58,659 bases of DNA from contig CAJURT010000022.1 of the NCBI GenBank assembly GCA_910588875.1, positions 1-58,659 of the forward strand, read 5' to 3'. This document shows positions 48,411-57,458 of the stretch, in pieces. How positions within the stretch are numbered: position 1 is the stretch's first letter; each line of letters opens with the position of its first letter. The position numbers were made by a program, and so were the translations under genes. Origin of the DNA: an uncultured Lachnospiraceae bacterium (GTDB lineage: Bacteria; Bacillota; Clostridia; Lachnospirales; Lachnospiraceae). A model generated the notes under the pieces. The model was not told where the DNA came from. It worked only from the letters and a program-made list of their open reading frames with translations, and did no database searches.

Positions 48411-48829
48411 ATATCAGCGGACTGAGTGAAGGAATCGTACTGGACCACATCGAAGCCGGAAAGAGCCTGGATATCTACTACCATCTGGGGTTAGACAAGC
48501 TGGAGTGCCAGGTGGCCATTATCAAAAACGCCCGCAGCAGCAAGATGGGGCGCAAGGATATCATCAAGATCGAGGGCGGGCTGGATAAGCTGGATCTGCA
48601 GATCCTGGGCTATATTGACCACAATATCACGGTCAACATCATCCAGGATAATAAAATCGTAGAGAAGAAACGGCTGAAACTGCCAAAGAGGATCACCAAT
48701 GTGATCAAATGTAAAAATCCCCGGTGCATCACCTCCATCGAACAGGAGTTGCCGCATGTGTTTTACCTGGCCGATGAGCAGAAAGAACTTTACCGGTGTA
48801 TGTATTGTGAGGAGAAATACGGGAAGTAA
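48404..48829 (+). CDS. pyrI: Aspartate carbamoyltransferase regulatory subunit
   Basis: 141-aa regulatory chain that binds CTP/ATP. The C-terminal zinc domain has C-x4-C (KCKNPRC) and C-x2-C (YRCMYC). It overlaps pyrB by 7 nt. After it a GC-rich stem-loop lies at 48848-48882. Confidence 0.97.
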   Translation: MLNISGLSEGIVLDHIEAGKSLDIYYHLGLDKLECQVAIIKNARSSKMGRKDIIKIEGGLDKLDLQILGYIDHNITVNIIQDNKIVEKKRLKLPKRITNVIKCKNPRCITSIEQELPHVFYLADEQKELYRCMYCEEKYGK

Positions 48830-48847
48830 GCTGCCGCAGCCAAAAAC

Positions 48848-48882
48848 CCGGCCGGCCGGAACAGAATGGACAGGCCGGCCGG
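48848..48882 (+). terminator. Stem-loop after pyrI
   Basis: Perfect CCGGCCGGCC/GGCCGGCCGG 10-bp stem 18 nt after the pyrI stop. A U-tract (CTTTTTAG) comes 10 nt further on rather than directly, so the terminator is atypical. Confidence 0.55.
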
Positions 48883-48918
48883 ATGTTCCTTGCTTTTTAG
48901 GAAAATAACAATCCCCCT

Positions 48919-48954
48919 AAAAAAGCCAGACACCCCGCAAAGCAATGTCTGACT
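48919..48954 (-). terminator. Intrinsic terminator after the CarD-like gene
   Basis: Minus strand AGTCAGACA...TGTCTGGCT, a 9-bp stem with one G-U, is followed by six T. It ends the CarD-like transcript and faces the pyrBI terminator. Confidence 0.85.
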
Positions 48955-48990
48955 TTCGTCATTTTTCTGTCCTATAGCTTCCACTCCCAT

Positions 48991-49527
48991 TTATTCCTTG
49001 CTGCTTCTGCCGTTTTGCTGTCTCTTCTGTTCCTGAACCCTCTCCGAAATATATTCTTCCATCCTTGCCCTGGGGATCCCTAAGGGAATCTCCAGTTCCG
49101 AATACAGGTACTCCTGTGCCATACGGAGATACTTCTCATCCGTGGATGTGATCCTTTTGCCCTGGGCGCTCCGCGACCGCTTGCGCAGGTACAAAGTTTT
49201 GATAATCCGGATCCATTCCTTGCAGTCACAGGATTTCAAGCACTCTTTATACTGAGCCTCCCGCAGCTTCTCATTTGAAATCCAAAGTTCCTCGATCCCC
49301 AGAATCTCATCGATCAGGCGCAAGGCCTCCTCCTCATTCATCACACGCCGCATGGAGATTTTTTTATTGTCCACCGGCGTAAAAATCTTTCCGCCCTTCT
49401 GGTTGGAAGGAACCAAAACATAGAACAGGCGGTCTCCCGCGACGCCTCCCATTTCCATGGTTGTTATGTCTTCTACCTGGCACACACCCGAGGTTCCATA
49501 TACGATATATTCTCCCTTTTCAAACAT
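48991..49527 (-). CDS. CarD/CdnL-family transcription regulator
   Basis: About 178-aa protein starting MFEKGEYIVYGTSGVCQVEDI, the CarD/TRCF RNA-polymerase-binding Tudor-like domain (1-65), then an alpha-helical DNA-binding C-terminal region (WIRIIKTLYLRKRSRS ... MAQEYLYSELEIPLGI). In other bacteria such proteins act on RNA polymerase at promoters of rRNA and stress genes. The start at 49527 follows AAAGGTG; the longer frame to 49578 is less likely. It has its own terminator. Confidence 0.88.
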   Translation of the reverse strand: MFEKGEYIVYGTSGVCQVEDITTMEMGGVAGDRLFYVLVPSNQKGGKIFTPVDNKKISMRRVMNEEEALRLIDEILGIEELWISNEKLREAQYKECLKSCDCKEWIRIIKTLYLRKRSRSAQGKRITSTDEKYLRMAQEYLYSELEIPLGIPRARMEEYISERVQEQKRQQNGRSSKE

Positions 49528-49722
49528 CCGGCACCTTTCCTTTCCTGCAAAACATGAATCTGACAACAAAGTTCCCATTCCATTTTATCAGAAAAGATAC
49601 TGCCATTTCTAATGAATTTTTTCTGATTTTTTATTTTTGTTAACAATATCCCCTGGATATCCGGCAGATTTTATGCATATTTTCCATAGATCAGGCTTCC
49701 GCTCTCTGCCTGTCCTCCCCTT

Positions 49723-50373
49723 TCACTTCATTAAAAGATGCACCAGCCCTTGCGGGCTTTCCACAAGATAATCTGCCCCTGCGCCAACCAGTTCCTCCCT
49801 GGAGCCATATCCGTACAGCACGCCGACTACCTCCAGGCCGTTCTCCTTCGCCCCTTTTACATCCTGCTCCCGGTCGCCGACCATCACTGCCTGGGCTTTT
49901 TCTCTTATCCCGCAGGATTCCAGCACATAGCGGATCACATCCCCCTTCCTCACCCGGCTGTCGTCCAGGGTCGCGCCCCCAATATAAGCAAAATACCCTG
50001 ACAGCCCAAAATGCTCCAGTACCCGTACCGCCGCTGTCCCCGGCTTGGACGTCGCCACAAGAAGCTGGCAGCCCTGCCTCTTTAAGCCGTCCAACATGCC
50101 CTCTATCCCCGGGTACACCCTGTTCTCAAAAATCCCCTGCCGGTCAAAATACTCCCGGTACACTGCCACGCCCTCCAGCGCTTTCTCCTCGCAAAACCCA
50201 CAGTATTTCATCAGGCTCTCCTTCAAAGGAGGCCCCAGCCAGGGCTGCAGTTCCGACTGGTCTTTCACCGCAACCTGGTAATGCCTTAGCATATATTCAA
50301 TTGAATTGACAATACCCTCCCGGGAATCCGTCAGTGTTCCGTCGAGGTCAAACAATACGTATTTCTTCTTCAT
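49723..50373 (-). CDS. HAD-superfamily phosphatase (Gph-like)
   Basis: About 216-aa HAD hydrolase: motif I VLFDLDGTLTDSREG, motif II LLVATSKPGT, motif III with Lys in RKGDVIRYVLESCGI, and motif IV VMVGDREQDVKGAKENG. It has a cap domain between I and II, as in phosphoglycolate or pyrophosphate phosphatases. Substrate not determinable. I start at MKKKYVLFD (50373) after AAAGGG; the frame runs to 50433. Confidence 0.87.
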   Translation of the reverse strand: MKKKYVLFDLDGTLTDSREGIVNSIEYMLRHYQVAVKDQSELQPWLGPPLKESLMKYCGFCEEKALEGVAVYREYFDRQGIFENRVYPGIEGMLDGLKRQGCQLLVATSKPGTAAVRVLEHFGLSGYFAYIGGATLDDSRVRKGDVIRYVLESCGIREKAQAVMVGDREQDVKGAKENGLEVVGVLYGYGSREELVGAGADYLVESPQGLVHLLMK

Positions 50374-50463
50374 CCGATCCCTTTCAATAGCCGTCTGCTT
50401 TTTCGGATAGCATTTCCTGCAAAAACCAATCACCTAAACTGCGGAGTACCTGGCTCCCGCACT

Positions 50464-50566
50464 ATCTGCCAGCTGCCCATGCCGGCTTGTCCTCCACACC
50501 ATCCGCCAGCTGCCCATGCCGGCTTGTCTCCTACGCCATCCGCCAAATGCCATACAGGCATGTGCC
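50464..50566. repeat. 37-bp tandem repeat, about 2.8 units
   Basis: Units at 50464-50500 and 50501-50537 share ATCYGCCAGCTGCCCATGCC and GGCTTGT; a third, partial unit follows (50538-50566). No gene covers it. The 50374-50688 gap otherwise holds the pckA terminator region. Confidence 0.7.
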
Positions 50567-50589
50567 CTATTCATTGCCCGCGGAAATAA

Positions 50590-50664
50590 AGAGGAAGCCG
50601 GAAACTCCTAAGTTCCCGGCTCGCCGCCTCACAAAAGCCCTGCAAAAGCCTGGCAGCCTTTTGT
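50590..50664 (-). terminator. Tandem hairpins after pckA
   Basis: First hairpin: AGCCGGGAAC/GTTTCCGGCT (50596-50605 with 50612-50621) with TCCTCTTTATTT after it on the minus strand. A second inverted element, ACAAAAG...CTTTTGT (50631-50664), lies nearer the pckA stop. Together they look like the pckA terminator. Confidence 0.65.
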
Positions 50665-50688
50665 TACACTCCTCTTCTACTTTCTCAC

Positions 50689-52386
50689 TCAGCCCAGTTC
50701 ATCTACTACCTTCTGGATTGCAGCCAGTGCATCATCCGGCAGCTTGTCATAGCCTTCCTTCGCCTCGGCAAAGTTCTTGATCTCATTCACACGGTCATTC
50801 ATGCGGGCTCTCAGCTGGCCTACATACTCCGCATCATTCATATCCGGCACAAAACCTTCCCAATCCATAATCTCGATATCGGAGAACGGACCCCATTTGT
50901 GGAAGTCAGCTTTCCCCTCTACGATCGCTTCTAAGATACCCAGGGTATCGGCCGGTTTTACCTTCTTGCCCATGAAATCGCCGGTGTTGACGATGTAGCA
51001 GTCTACGTTCTTCTCCTCAACCAGCTTTTTGAACTTCTCGTAGTCATTCGCCAGAGGATAGGTACGGAACGGGTTTGCATAGGGAACCACAACCAGCTTG
51101 TTGGGATCTACGCCAGGAGCCAGGCGCTCTGCAGAAGAACGCTTGGTCGCTAAGGTTGCACCCATAACAGAAGCCAGGGAAGCACCTTTGAGTTTCACTA
51201 CCGGCGGGATGGTCGGATCCTTCATGATCCAGAAGATCGCGTTCACCGGAGCATCAATCTTGTCTACCCGGTTCGGGGACCACAGCTTGGACTTGATGGC
51301 ACGGCCGTTGCCGTTGCGGATGTCCTCGGTCACCAGCTGCAGCTTGCCCTCCTCGTCCAGGGTTGCGGAGCAGTTCTGTGCGGTCAGCAGGTACTTGTTG
51401 TCCTCACATCCGGTCGGATAGTCAGCAGTCTTATCAAAATAGGTCGGCTCCAGGGCGATAGATGCGCAGGTATCGGTATTGATAACAAAAGCATCATCGT
51501 GAAGAACCTTGATCTCGTACTTGCCGCCATGCTTTGCATGGGTCAGGGTGGACTTGCCGGAACCGGACAGGCCGTACACGGAAGCCACATACTTCTTGCC
51601 GTCAGCCAGCAGGTATTCCTTCTGTCCGCCGTGGCAGGAAGCATAGCCATTGCGGTTAGCAATCGCCCATGCCATGGTCAGGGTGCCCTTCTTATGCTCG
51701 CCGAAATATCTCATGCCCAGGATGCAGGCACAGTTGGTCTCGGTGTTAAAGTAGCACAGGGTCTTCTTCTGCGGGTCAGACAGGCAGTCTAAGGATACGT
51801 TGGGACGGTCGGAGCCTGTCCACTGCGGATCAGAGAAAATGTAAATATCTGCTTCCTTGCCATCGCCTACCGGCTTGGAATTCTTGTACATCTTCACATA
51901 TTCGTCAGACATGTACTGGAAATTCAGCATCCAGTTGTACATGATGTTCTCTTCACCCTCCGGCAGCAGCAGATGAGCCTTCACCATGAACTCCGGATCC
52001 AGGCCTACAAACACCTCTGCATGGTACATGGTTTTCCAGCGGGACTCATACACAGCGTCCATGGCAACGATATCCAGGGCATTACAATCCACACCGGGTT
52101 CCCCGGCAATGCGGCGGGCAGTAGCATAACGGCCAGTGATCGCGCCATCATTGAACAGGAGCACTTTGGCATCCTTCTCCAGGCCAAACTCTTCTCCTCT
52201 GTAAACCGGCATATCAGTCACAATCGTCCCCGGAGAATTCTTCGCCAGTTCATATGCTTCCTTCAGGGTATTTACCTTCACTACATTGTTGCCGTAAAAA
52301 GCAGCTTCGATGATGGATCTGGTCTTGGAAAAGCCAGCCTTTCCTTTGCCGATCTCACTGATTGGATAATAAGCTTTTGTTGCCAT
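50689..52386 (-). CDS. pckA: Phosphoenolpyruvate carboxykinase (ATP)
   Basis: 565-aa enzyme converting oxaloacetate and ATP to PEP, or the reverse in anaerobes that fix CO2. P-loop YGLSGSGKSTLTHAK, the following IKVLHDDAFVINTD metal segment and AIFWIMKDPTIPP are visible. The ATG is preceded by AAGGAGG. It has its own promoter. Confidence 0.96.
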   Translation of the reverse strand: MATKAYYPISEIGKGKAGFSKTRSIIEAAFYGNNVVKVNTLKEAYELAKNSPGTIVTDMPVYRGEEFGLEKDAKVLLFNDGAITGRYATARRIAGEPGVDCNALDIVAMDAVYESRWKTMYHAEVFVGLDPEFMVKAHLLLPEGEENIMYNWMLNFQYMSDEYVKMYKNSKPVGDGKEADIYIFSDPQWTGSDRPNVSLDCLSDPQKKTLCYFNTETNCACILGMRYFGEHKKGTLTMAWAIANRNGYASCHGGQKEYLLADGKKYVASVYGLSGSGKSTLTHAKHGGKYEIKVLHDDAFVINTDTCASIALEPTYFDKTADYPTGCEDNKYLLTAQNCSATLDEEGKLQLVTEDIRNGNGRAIKSKLWSPNRVDKIDAPVNAIFWIMKDPTIPPVVKLKGASLASVMGATLATKRSSAERLAPGVDPNKLVVVPYANPFRTYPLANDYEKFKKLVEEKNVDCYIVNTGDFMGKKVKPADTLGILEAIVEGKADFHKWGPFSDIEIMDWEGFVPDMNDAEYVGQLRARMNDRVNEIKNFAEAKEGYDKLPDDALAAIQKVVDELG

Positions 52387-52432
52387 TATACTTCCTCCTT
52401 AATCTAAACTTCGTAAATCGAAATTTGTTTTT

Positions 52433-52461
52433 ATTATCTCACTTTGTGAATTAAAAGTCAA
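52433..52461 (-). promoter_or_regulatory. Promoter of pckA
   Basis: TTGACT (52456-52461), 17-nt spacer, GATAAT (52433-52438) on the minus strand, about 46 nt from the pckA ATG. Confidence 0.8.
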
Positions 52462-52500
52462 TATGGGAAAAGGAAAAGCACAAGAAAATTTGAGAATCTC

Positions 52501-52529
52501 TTGTATCCCCCATGCCCCTATGGTATAAT
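52501..52529 (+). promoter_or_regulatory. Promoter of the cell-wall-binding protein gene
   Basis: TTGTAT (52501-52506), 17-nt spacer, TATAAT (52524-52529) on the plus strand, divergent from the pckA promoter. Confidence 0.8.
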
Positions 52530-52577
52530 CGCTTTAACGTGTTAATCCATTATACAAATCAAGGACAGGGAGGTACG

Positions 52578-53471
52578 ATGAATATGAAAAAAATATGGAA
52601 AACTGTAATTGCATCAGCTGTATGGGGAACCATCTTTTCCACAACAGCCTTTGCCGGGCAATGGGTAGGCGGCCAAAAAGGCTGGTGGTATGATAACGGC
52701 GACGGAACCTATCCGTCCAATACCTGGCAGTGGATCGACGGTAACGGCGACAGCATTTCGGAATGCTATTATTTTGATGCTTCCGGTTATTGTATGATGA
52801 ACGGCACAACCCCGGACGGATACGAAGTGGACCAGAGCGGAGCATGGGTTCTCAATGGGGCAATCCAGACAAAAACAACCCCCATGTCCCAGGAAACCTC
52901 CGTTTCCGTAAACGACGACACCAAATGGAAGTTAATCCGCGTCGCTTCCCTGGTATATGATTCCTACAACCACTCATACCCCTTTAAGACCGCTGCTTTC
53001 CCCCTCAATACCCGTTTATCTGACCTGACATTATCACAAAAGGCATATGTTTTGTATGGATACCAATATAACTGCCAGGATTTCAGGTTTGTGGACTCGT
53101 TTGCATACGGATATGACTGCCATGTGATAAAAGATTATGACCTCAAAGCAGTCATCACGGAATTTTTCGGCTCAGCCTCCCAGGCAGACATCGATGCCCT
53201 GATAAGCAAAAGCTATATTTTGAAGCAATCAAACGGCAATTACTATTTTAACGCTGCCGGGGATTTCGGAGATGCCGGCTCATTTCACCTGGATGGCAGC
53301 CAGATGTCGTTTTCCATGGAAAACGGGCGGCTGAAGGCCACAGGCAATGTCGTCGAATATGGAAGCAGCACCAGTTCCTATCTTCCTGTCCGGAAATTTA
53401 CGGCATATTATACCCCGTATGGCGGATTCAGCCTGGGCGGGTACCGCTTTGACCAGTTGGTGGTAGAATGA
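52578..53471 (+). CDS. Secreted protein with N-terminal cell-wall-binding repeats
   Basis: 297-aa exported protein. Signal MNMKKIWKTVIASAVWGTIFS with cleavage after TAFA, then choline-binding-type (CW_binding) repeats near 28-85 (GWWYDNGDGTYPSNTWQWID, ECYYFDASGYCMMNG). The C-terminal ~170 residues are unrecognised; Tyr-rich beta segments suggest a folded extracellular domain. GGGAGG precedes the ATG at 52578. Stand-alone transcript. Confidence 0.8.
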   Translation: MNMKKIWKTVIASAVWGTIFSTTAFAGQWVGGQKGWWYDNGDGTYPSNTWQWIDGNGDSISECYYFDASGYCMMNGTTPDGYEVDQSGAWVLNGAIQTKTTPMSQETSVSVNDDTKWKLIRVASLVYDSYNHSYPFKTAAFPLNTRLSDLTLSQKAYVLYGYQYNCQDFRFVDSFAYGYDCHVIKDYDLKAVITEFFGSASQADIDALISKSYILKQSNGNYYFNAAGDFGDAGSFHLDGSQMSFSMENGRLKATGNVVEYGSSTSSYLPVRKFTAYYTPYGGFSLGGYRFDQLVVE

Positions 53472-53531
53472 CAAAAAAGTTTTTGCCGGATAATCTGCAA
53501 CATAAGCCAGCCCTGAGGAATACAATGGCTA

Positions 53532-53869
53532 TCCCGGGGACACGGTAAACGCAAGCTTTTGCTCATCCGCCATCGGTAGTGTTCAGCCCCCGAGAAAGGG
53601 AGGGAACCGGGGATGTTTGCCTGGGATGTTTGACTTTTGCAGGGGTTTAGACGCCTTTAAGTTTCTGCATTTTGCATTAAAACGAAAATATCCACTGTTT
53701 GAGCGCAGCGAGTTTGGATATTTTCGTTTTGCTTTTCGCAAAATCCAGAAACTTTAGGGCGCCTTTACCCCGAAACGGGAAAACATCCCAGGCAAGCTGC
53801 CCCGGCTCCCTCCCTTCCTCGGAGGCGTATCTCCCGGACTGCAAAAGCTTGCGTGTACCACACCCGGGA
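53532..53869. repeat. 338-bp imperfect palindrome
   Basis: Nested inverted segments run from the ends to the centre: 53532-53562 with 53841-53869, 53590-53612 with 53800-53822 (21 of 23), 53619-53631 with 53781-53793 (13 of 13), 53649-53675 with 53738-53764, and 53679-53694 with 53715-53730 (AAAACGAAAATATCCA, 16 of 16). The central loop is 20 nt. No ORF is supported inside. The rest of the 53472-53885 gap has nothing else. Candidate MITE-like element or long structured RNA. Confidence 0.85.
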
Positions 53870-53885
53870 CTGGCTCTTTTCTTCT

Positions 53886-54548
53886 TTAAAATTTCAATTC
53901 CCGGATGTTCTGCAGCGTTTCCCCGTAAGGCCTGCCTTTGCCAAACAATAAGGTTGTCCCCAACACAAACCCCTTTACCCCTTTGGGGGCATACTCCAGG
54001 ATCTTGTCCGCCCCGCAGGCTCCGTCCCAATAAATCTCGAAATCCATGTCTTCTTTTAATGCCAGGAGTTTGGTGATCTTCTTCCCCACATAGGGCAGGT
54101 ACATCTGCCCCGCATTTCCCGGGTTGACTGACATCACCAGCACCTTTTTCACAATCCGCAGCATCTCCATCACCGTCTCCACGGAGGTGCCGGGGTTGAT
54201 GGCAATGCCGGGTACCATCTCTGCATTGATAATCTTCTGCAGGGTAGTGGAGGGGTGGTATTCTGCCTCCGGGTGGATGTATACCGTGTCCCCTTTGCGC
54301 AGGTTGCGCAAAAACAGGCTGATGCAGTTGTTGGGGTGCTCGATCATCAGGTGTACATCCAGGGGCTTCTCCGTAGCCCCTGCTATGTAGCGCATGTCGT
54401 TTAAGGACATGGCAAAATTGGGGACGTAGCGCCCGTCCATGATGTCAATGTGGAAGGAGTCGATGCCCCCGTCTGCTAGTTCCTTTACTTCTTTCTCCAG
54501 GTTGCCGTAGTTAGCGCACATCATGGAGGCGGTTAGTTCAAAATCCAT
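53886..54548 (-). CDS. Ribulose-phosphate 3-epimerase-family protein
   Basis: About 220-aa TIM-barrel epimerase: LTASMMCANYGNLEKEVKELADGGIDSFHIDIMDGRYVPNFAM carries the family metal-site His and Asp, and VHLMIEHP and VLVMSVNPGNAGQ follow. At the next conserved site it reads WDGACGAD, unlike the usual VDGG(I/V). Linked to glycopolymer genes rather than pentose-phosphate genes, it may act on a sugar phosphate used for a cell-wall polymer. Start at MDFELTAS (54548), after AGAGG. Confidence 0.85.
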   Translation of the reverse strand: MDFELTASMMCANYGNLEKEVKELADGGIDSFHIDIMDGRYVPNFAMSLNDMRYIAGATEKPLDVHLMIEHPNNCISLFLRNLRKGDTVYIHPEAEYHPSTTLQKIINAEMVPGIAINPGTSVETVMEMLRIVKKVLVMSVNPGNAGQMYLPYVGKKITKLLALKEDMDFEIYWDGACGADKILEYAPKGVKGFVLGTTLLFGKGRPYGETLQNIRELKF

Positions 54549-54590
54549 GGTCTGTTCCTCTTTTCTGTTTTCTGTCTCCTTGATACCCTT

Positions 54591-54622
54591 AGCGGGCAAG
54601 GGTACTGCCGCCCCTGCCCGCT
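54591..54622 (-). other. Stem-loop in the glycopolymer operon
   Basis: AGCGGGCA...TGCCCGCT (54591-54598 with 54615-54622) with an inner GGG/CCC, in the 140-nt gap between the glycerophosphotransferase and epimerase genes. No U-tract follows. Confidence 0.45.
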
Positions 54623-54688
54623 CCCTGCATGGCATCCCTCATCTGCCCCTTTTGCTCTCCCCTATAAATGCACTTCCTCTGCCTCTGC

Positions 54689-56242
54689 TCAGGCATCTAT
54701 CCCCAGCGCCTCCGCAATCCTTTTGCAGTTCTGCCCGTCCCGGTACTTATGCATCTTCCCTAACAGTCCCCGGCGTTTCCCTGCCGTGGGATCCTCACCC
54801 TTTGCAACCTCCTCCACGAAAGCGCACAGGTCATCAAAACAGAATATTTCCGCCCCCGGCAGCCACTCCCGGATATCCTCAAACACGAACCCGCGGCTCC
54901 CCCCATACTCCCCCACGTCGTCCAGGGTGAAGCCGACCGGCCTGTCTAACAGCATGTAATCAACTGCCGCCGAGGAATAGTCACTGACCAATGCGTCCGC
55001 AATCCCCAGGATCTGGTTAATCTGGATATCATTGGCTTCCAGCGCCCCGTTGTCAAGCAAAGCAATGTTCGCGGCCTTTGCCAGGCAGATGCTTCCCGGA
55101 TCCTGGAAGGGATGCAGCTTCAAAACGAGAGCCGTGTCCAGTTCGCGCAGCCGCCTGTCCAGTTCCCCCAGCTTTTCATAGGTATCAACTACCGGCAGCC
55201 CTGTCTGCCCCTTTGGCCCATGCTCACTCAGTTCCGGCAGGCTGGCATTTGCCGTGCGGAAGGTAGGCAGCCAGAAGATGTATTTGGACGCCTTGGGCAT
55301 CCCAAGGCTGCCCCACTTGTCCCACGCCGGCAGAAAGAGCCAGTCCTGCTTCGCATACCCGGTCACTAACACCTGGTCTTCCCGCAGCCCGTAGATATCC
55401 TGATGGATCCGGGAATAAAGCCCGCTGATCACGGTTGTGTATTCATACCTCTTCTCGCACCGCACAAAGTTCACCCGGGTCTTAAAACCGCAGCCATGCC
55501 ACAGCTGGACGCGGGTCTGGCCGGGGCGGCAGTTCCTGGCAAACCCATAGGCATCCGTAAAGAAGATATATTTGGCCAGGCACAGGGCACGGTAATATCT
55601 GTCTTGTTCCGCCTTGCTCCCTGACACTGACCAGCTAAAAGACAAAAACGTCACATTTTCCGTATCCTTGTAACGCGCAAACTCCCCCGGATTCTTCACC
55701 AGCCATACCAGCTCGTATTTTTTATTGAACCCCTCCTGGAGCATGTACTCAAAAAGCGCCCTGGCATTGTCGGAGAAATCCATGCCTTTTATATAGGAGG
55801 AAGCATGGGGGCCGCTGCGGAAGAGGATGATATTTTCCAGGCTGTGGTTCTTGTATTTCTCCCGGTAGGATTCCTCAATGGACGTCTCTTTGTTTGCAAA
55901 ATAATAGGCTGTGCCAGAAAATCCCAGGATATGCCGGTTCGCTTCTATCTGTTCATAGGCCTCCCTGTAGTAATCGCTGGTTATGATCAGGGCTGCCCTT
56001 GGCCAATCAACCCGCCCTGTCTGCCCCAGGCTTTTAACAGGGACTGCCTTCCCTGCAAACAGGAATTTCCCCTGGTTTCTCCGGTTCTCATCAATGATCC
56101 CCGCCAGGTTCCCGGCCAGCCCCGGGAACTCGGCAAACAATTCCGATAAATATGCCTCTGATTTTTCATAGCAGTATATCTTTTTGTCTTTCAGCCTGGC
56201 AAGGTCTTGTTTTTCCAGTCTCTTTAATTTCATTTTATCCAA
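54689..56242 (-). CDS. CDP-glycerol glycerophosphotransferase-family protein
   Basis: 517-aa TagB/TagF-type enzyme. The catalytic motif LWHGCGFKTR near residue 268 and DALVSDYSSAAVDYMLLDRPVGF near 430 are typical of Glyphos_transf. The first ~110 residues form a separate Rossmann-like domain (KKIYCYEKSEAYLSELFAEF) also seen in neighbouring transferases. Likely adds polyol-phosphate units (glycerol- or ribitol-phosphate) to a cell-wall polymer. Overlaps the GT2 gene by 13 nt. Confidence 0.87.
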   Translation of the reverse strand: MDKMKLKRLEKQDLARLKDKKIYCYEKSEAYLSELFAEFPGLAGNLAGIIDENRRNQGKFLFAGKAVPVKSLGQTGRVDWPRAALIITSDYYREAYEQIEANRHILGFSGTAYYFANKETSIEESYREKYKNHSLENIILFRSGPHASSYIKGMDFSDNARALFEYMLQEGFNKKYELVWLVKNPGEFARYKDTENVTFLSFSWSVSGSKAEQDRYYRALCLAKYIFFTDAYGFARNCRPGQTRVQLWHGCGFKTRVNFVRCEKRYEYTTVISGLYSRIHQDIYGLREDQVLVTGYAKQDWLFLPAWDKWGSLGMPKASKYIFWLPTFRTANASLPELSEHGPKGQTGLPVVDTYEKLGELDRRLRELDTALVLKLHPFQDPGSICLAKAANIALLDNGALEANDIQINQILGIADALVSDYSSAAVDYMLLDRPVGFTLDDVGEYGGSRGFVFEDIREWLPGAEIFCFDDLCAFVEEVAKGEDPTAGKRRGLLGKMHKYRDGQNCKRIAEALGIDA

Positions 56243-57432
56243 CCGTTCACCTCTGCATATTTCCAGTATATCTCCTTCTGCTCAAACCACAGGATCTTAT
56301 GCCCTGGTATGCCGATTCCTTCCAGCTGCCGTCTCACCTCTTGGGCTTTTCCCGGGTTTTTGATAGTGATAACCAAAACATCGTACCCTGTCTGCGGCAA
56401 GTCCTCCGGCGGGATTACCTCCATGGGACCCCCCTTAAATTTCTCCCAGCCAAAATCCGTGCAGCCTGCATACGTGAGGTCTCCCCTGCTTCCAAGCTGC
56501 CTTTTGTAGGCATGCCCCAATCCCCCTGCCCCATATAAGGCCACCTTCGACCCGTGGGGGATCCCATTAAGCCAGTAGGGATCAACCCAGAATAAATCCC
56601 TGTTCTCAAAGCCTAGGCGGGAATTGATGCCTTTGTACAACATTTCTGTGATGTATAATTCGGCCTGCAGCCTCATCGTTTTTGTAAAAAACGGATGCCC
56701 GTAAAGCGTAATTAAATACTGATAAACAGCATTCACTTTTAACAGATACCGGCAATCCGGCATATTAACCATGGATTCTCTATGGATGATATAATGGTAA
56801 AATGCTTTCCATTGTACATATACACGGCTACAGGACAGCAAAAACGATATTACGCAAAGCTTATCCTCTGACATCGATATTTCTTCCGGAATGCTTAACT
56901 GAACTGCCCTAAACTTTTCTGCCAAAAAGAGTTTACAGCATAGTGAACTGCGGATCCCCACATCCCGCGTTTCCACATTATAGATCGCTTTTTCCCTCAG
57001 TGAACCGATGGATTTTGCATCATACAGGCCTTCCGGCACACCGTCATAATGAACTGTAATATAATTCCCTTCAAAAAAATAACCGCTGCTCACCATATCT
57101 GCCTGGTTACTTTCTGCGCAGTTATACAGGGTTTCATACATTGTGGGGTCAATCCAGTCATCACTGTCCACATAGCCGATATACTTGCCTTTTGCTTCTC
57201 TTACTCCAGCTTTTCTTGCTGATACCAGGCCTCCGTTTGGTTTATGGATAATCCTGACCCTGCTATCTTTTACTGCATACCTTTCTAATATTTGGGGAGA
57301 ATTATCTGTAGATCCGTCATTGACACAAATAATTTCTATGTCTTGAAAACTTTGAGAAAGAACACTATCCAAACATTTAGATAAATAGTTAACGGTATTG
57401 TAAACTGGAATAATAACAGATAGCTTTGGCAT
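56230..57432 (-). CDS. GT2-family glycosyltransferase with C-terminal Rossmann-like domain
   Basis: 400-aa protein. GT-A fold: LSVIIPVYNTVNYLSKCLDSVLSQSFQDIEIICVNDGSTDNS and the metal-binding YVDSDDW near residue 90. The last ~110 residues (from about 292, GSKVALYGAGGLGHAYKRQL) form a nucleotide-binding-like domain. Inverting sugar transfer to a membrane-linked polymer is likely; donor unknown. Downstream of a GT32-type gene by 26 nt. Confidence 0.87.
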   Translation of the reverse strand: MPKLSVIIPVYNTVNYLSKCLDSVLSQSFQDIEIICVNDGSTDNSPQILERYAVKDSRVRIIHKPNGGLVSARKAGVREAKGKYIGYVDSDDWIDPTMYETLYNCAESNQADMVSSGYFFEGNYITVHYDGVPEGLYDAKSIGSLREKAIYNVETRDVGIRSSLCCKLFLAEKFRAVQLSIPEEISMSEDKLCVISFLLSCSRVYVQWKAFYHYIIHRESMVNMPDCRYLLKVNAVYQYLITLYGHPFFTKTMRLQAELYITEMLYKGINSRLGFENRDLFWVDPYWLNGIPHGSKVALYGAGGLGHAYKRQLGSRGDLTYAGCTDFGWEKFKGGPMEVIPPEDLPQTGYDVLVITIKNPGKAQEVRRQLEGIGIPGHKILWFEQKEIYWKYAEVNGWIK

Positions 57433-57458
57433 AATAGTCTCCTAAATAAAAATATTCC

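Noticed and set aside
50464..50566. CRISPR-like array
   Set aside because: Units are contiguous 37-bp tandem copies without distinct spacers and only about three; no cas genes.
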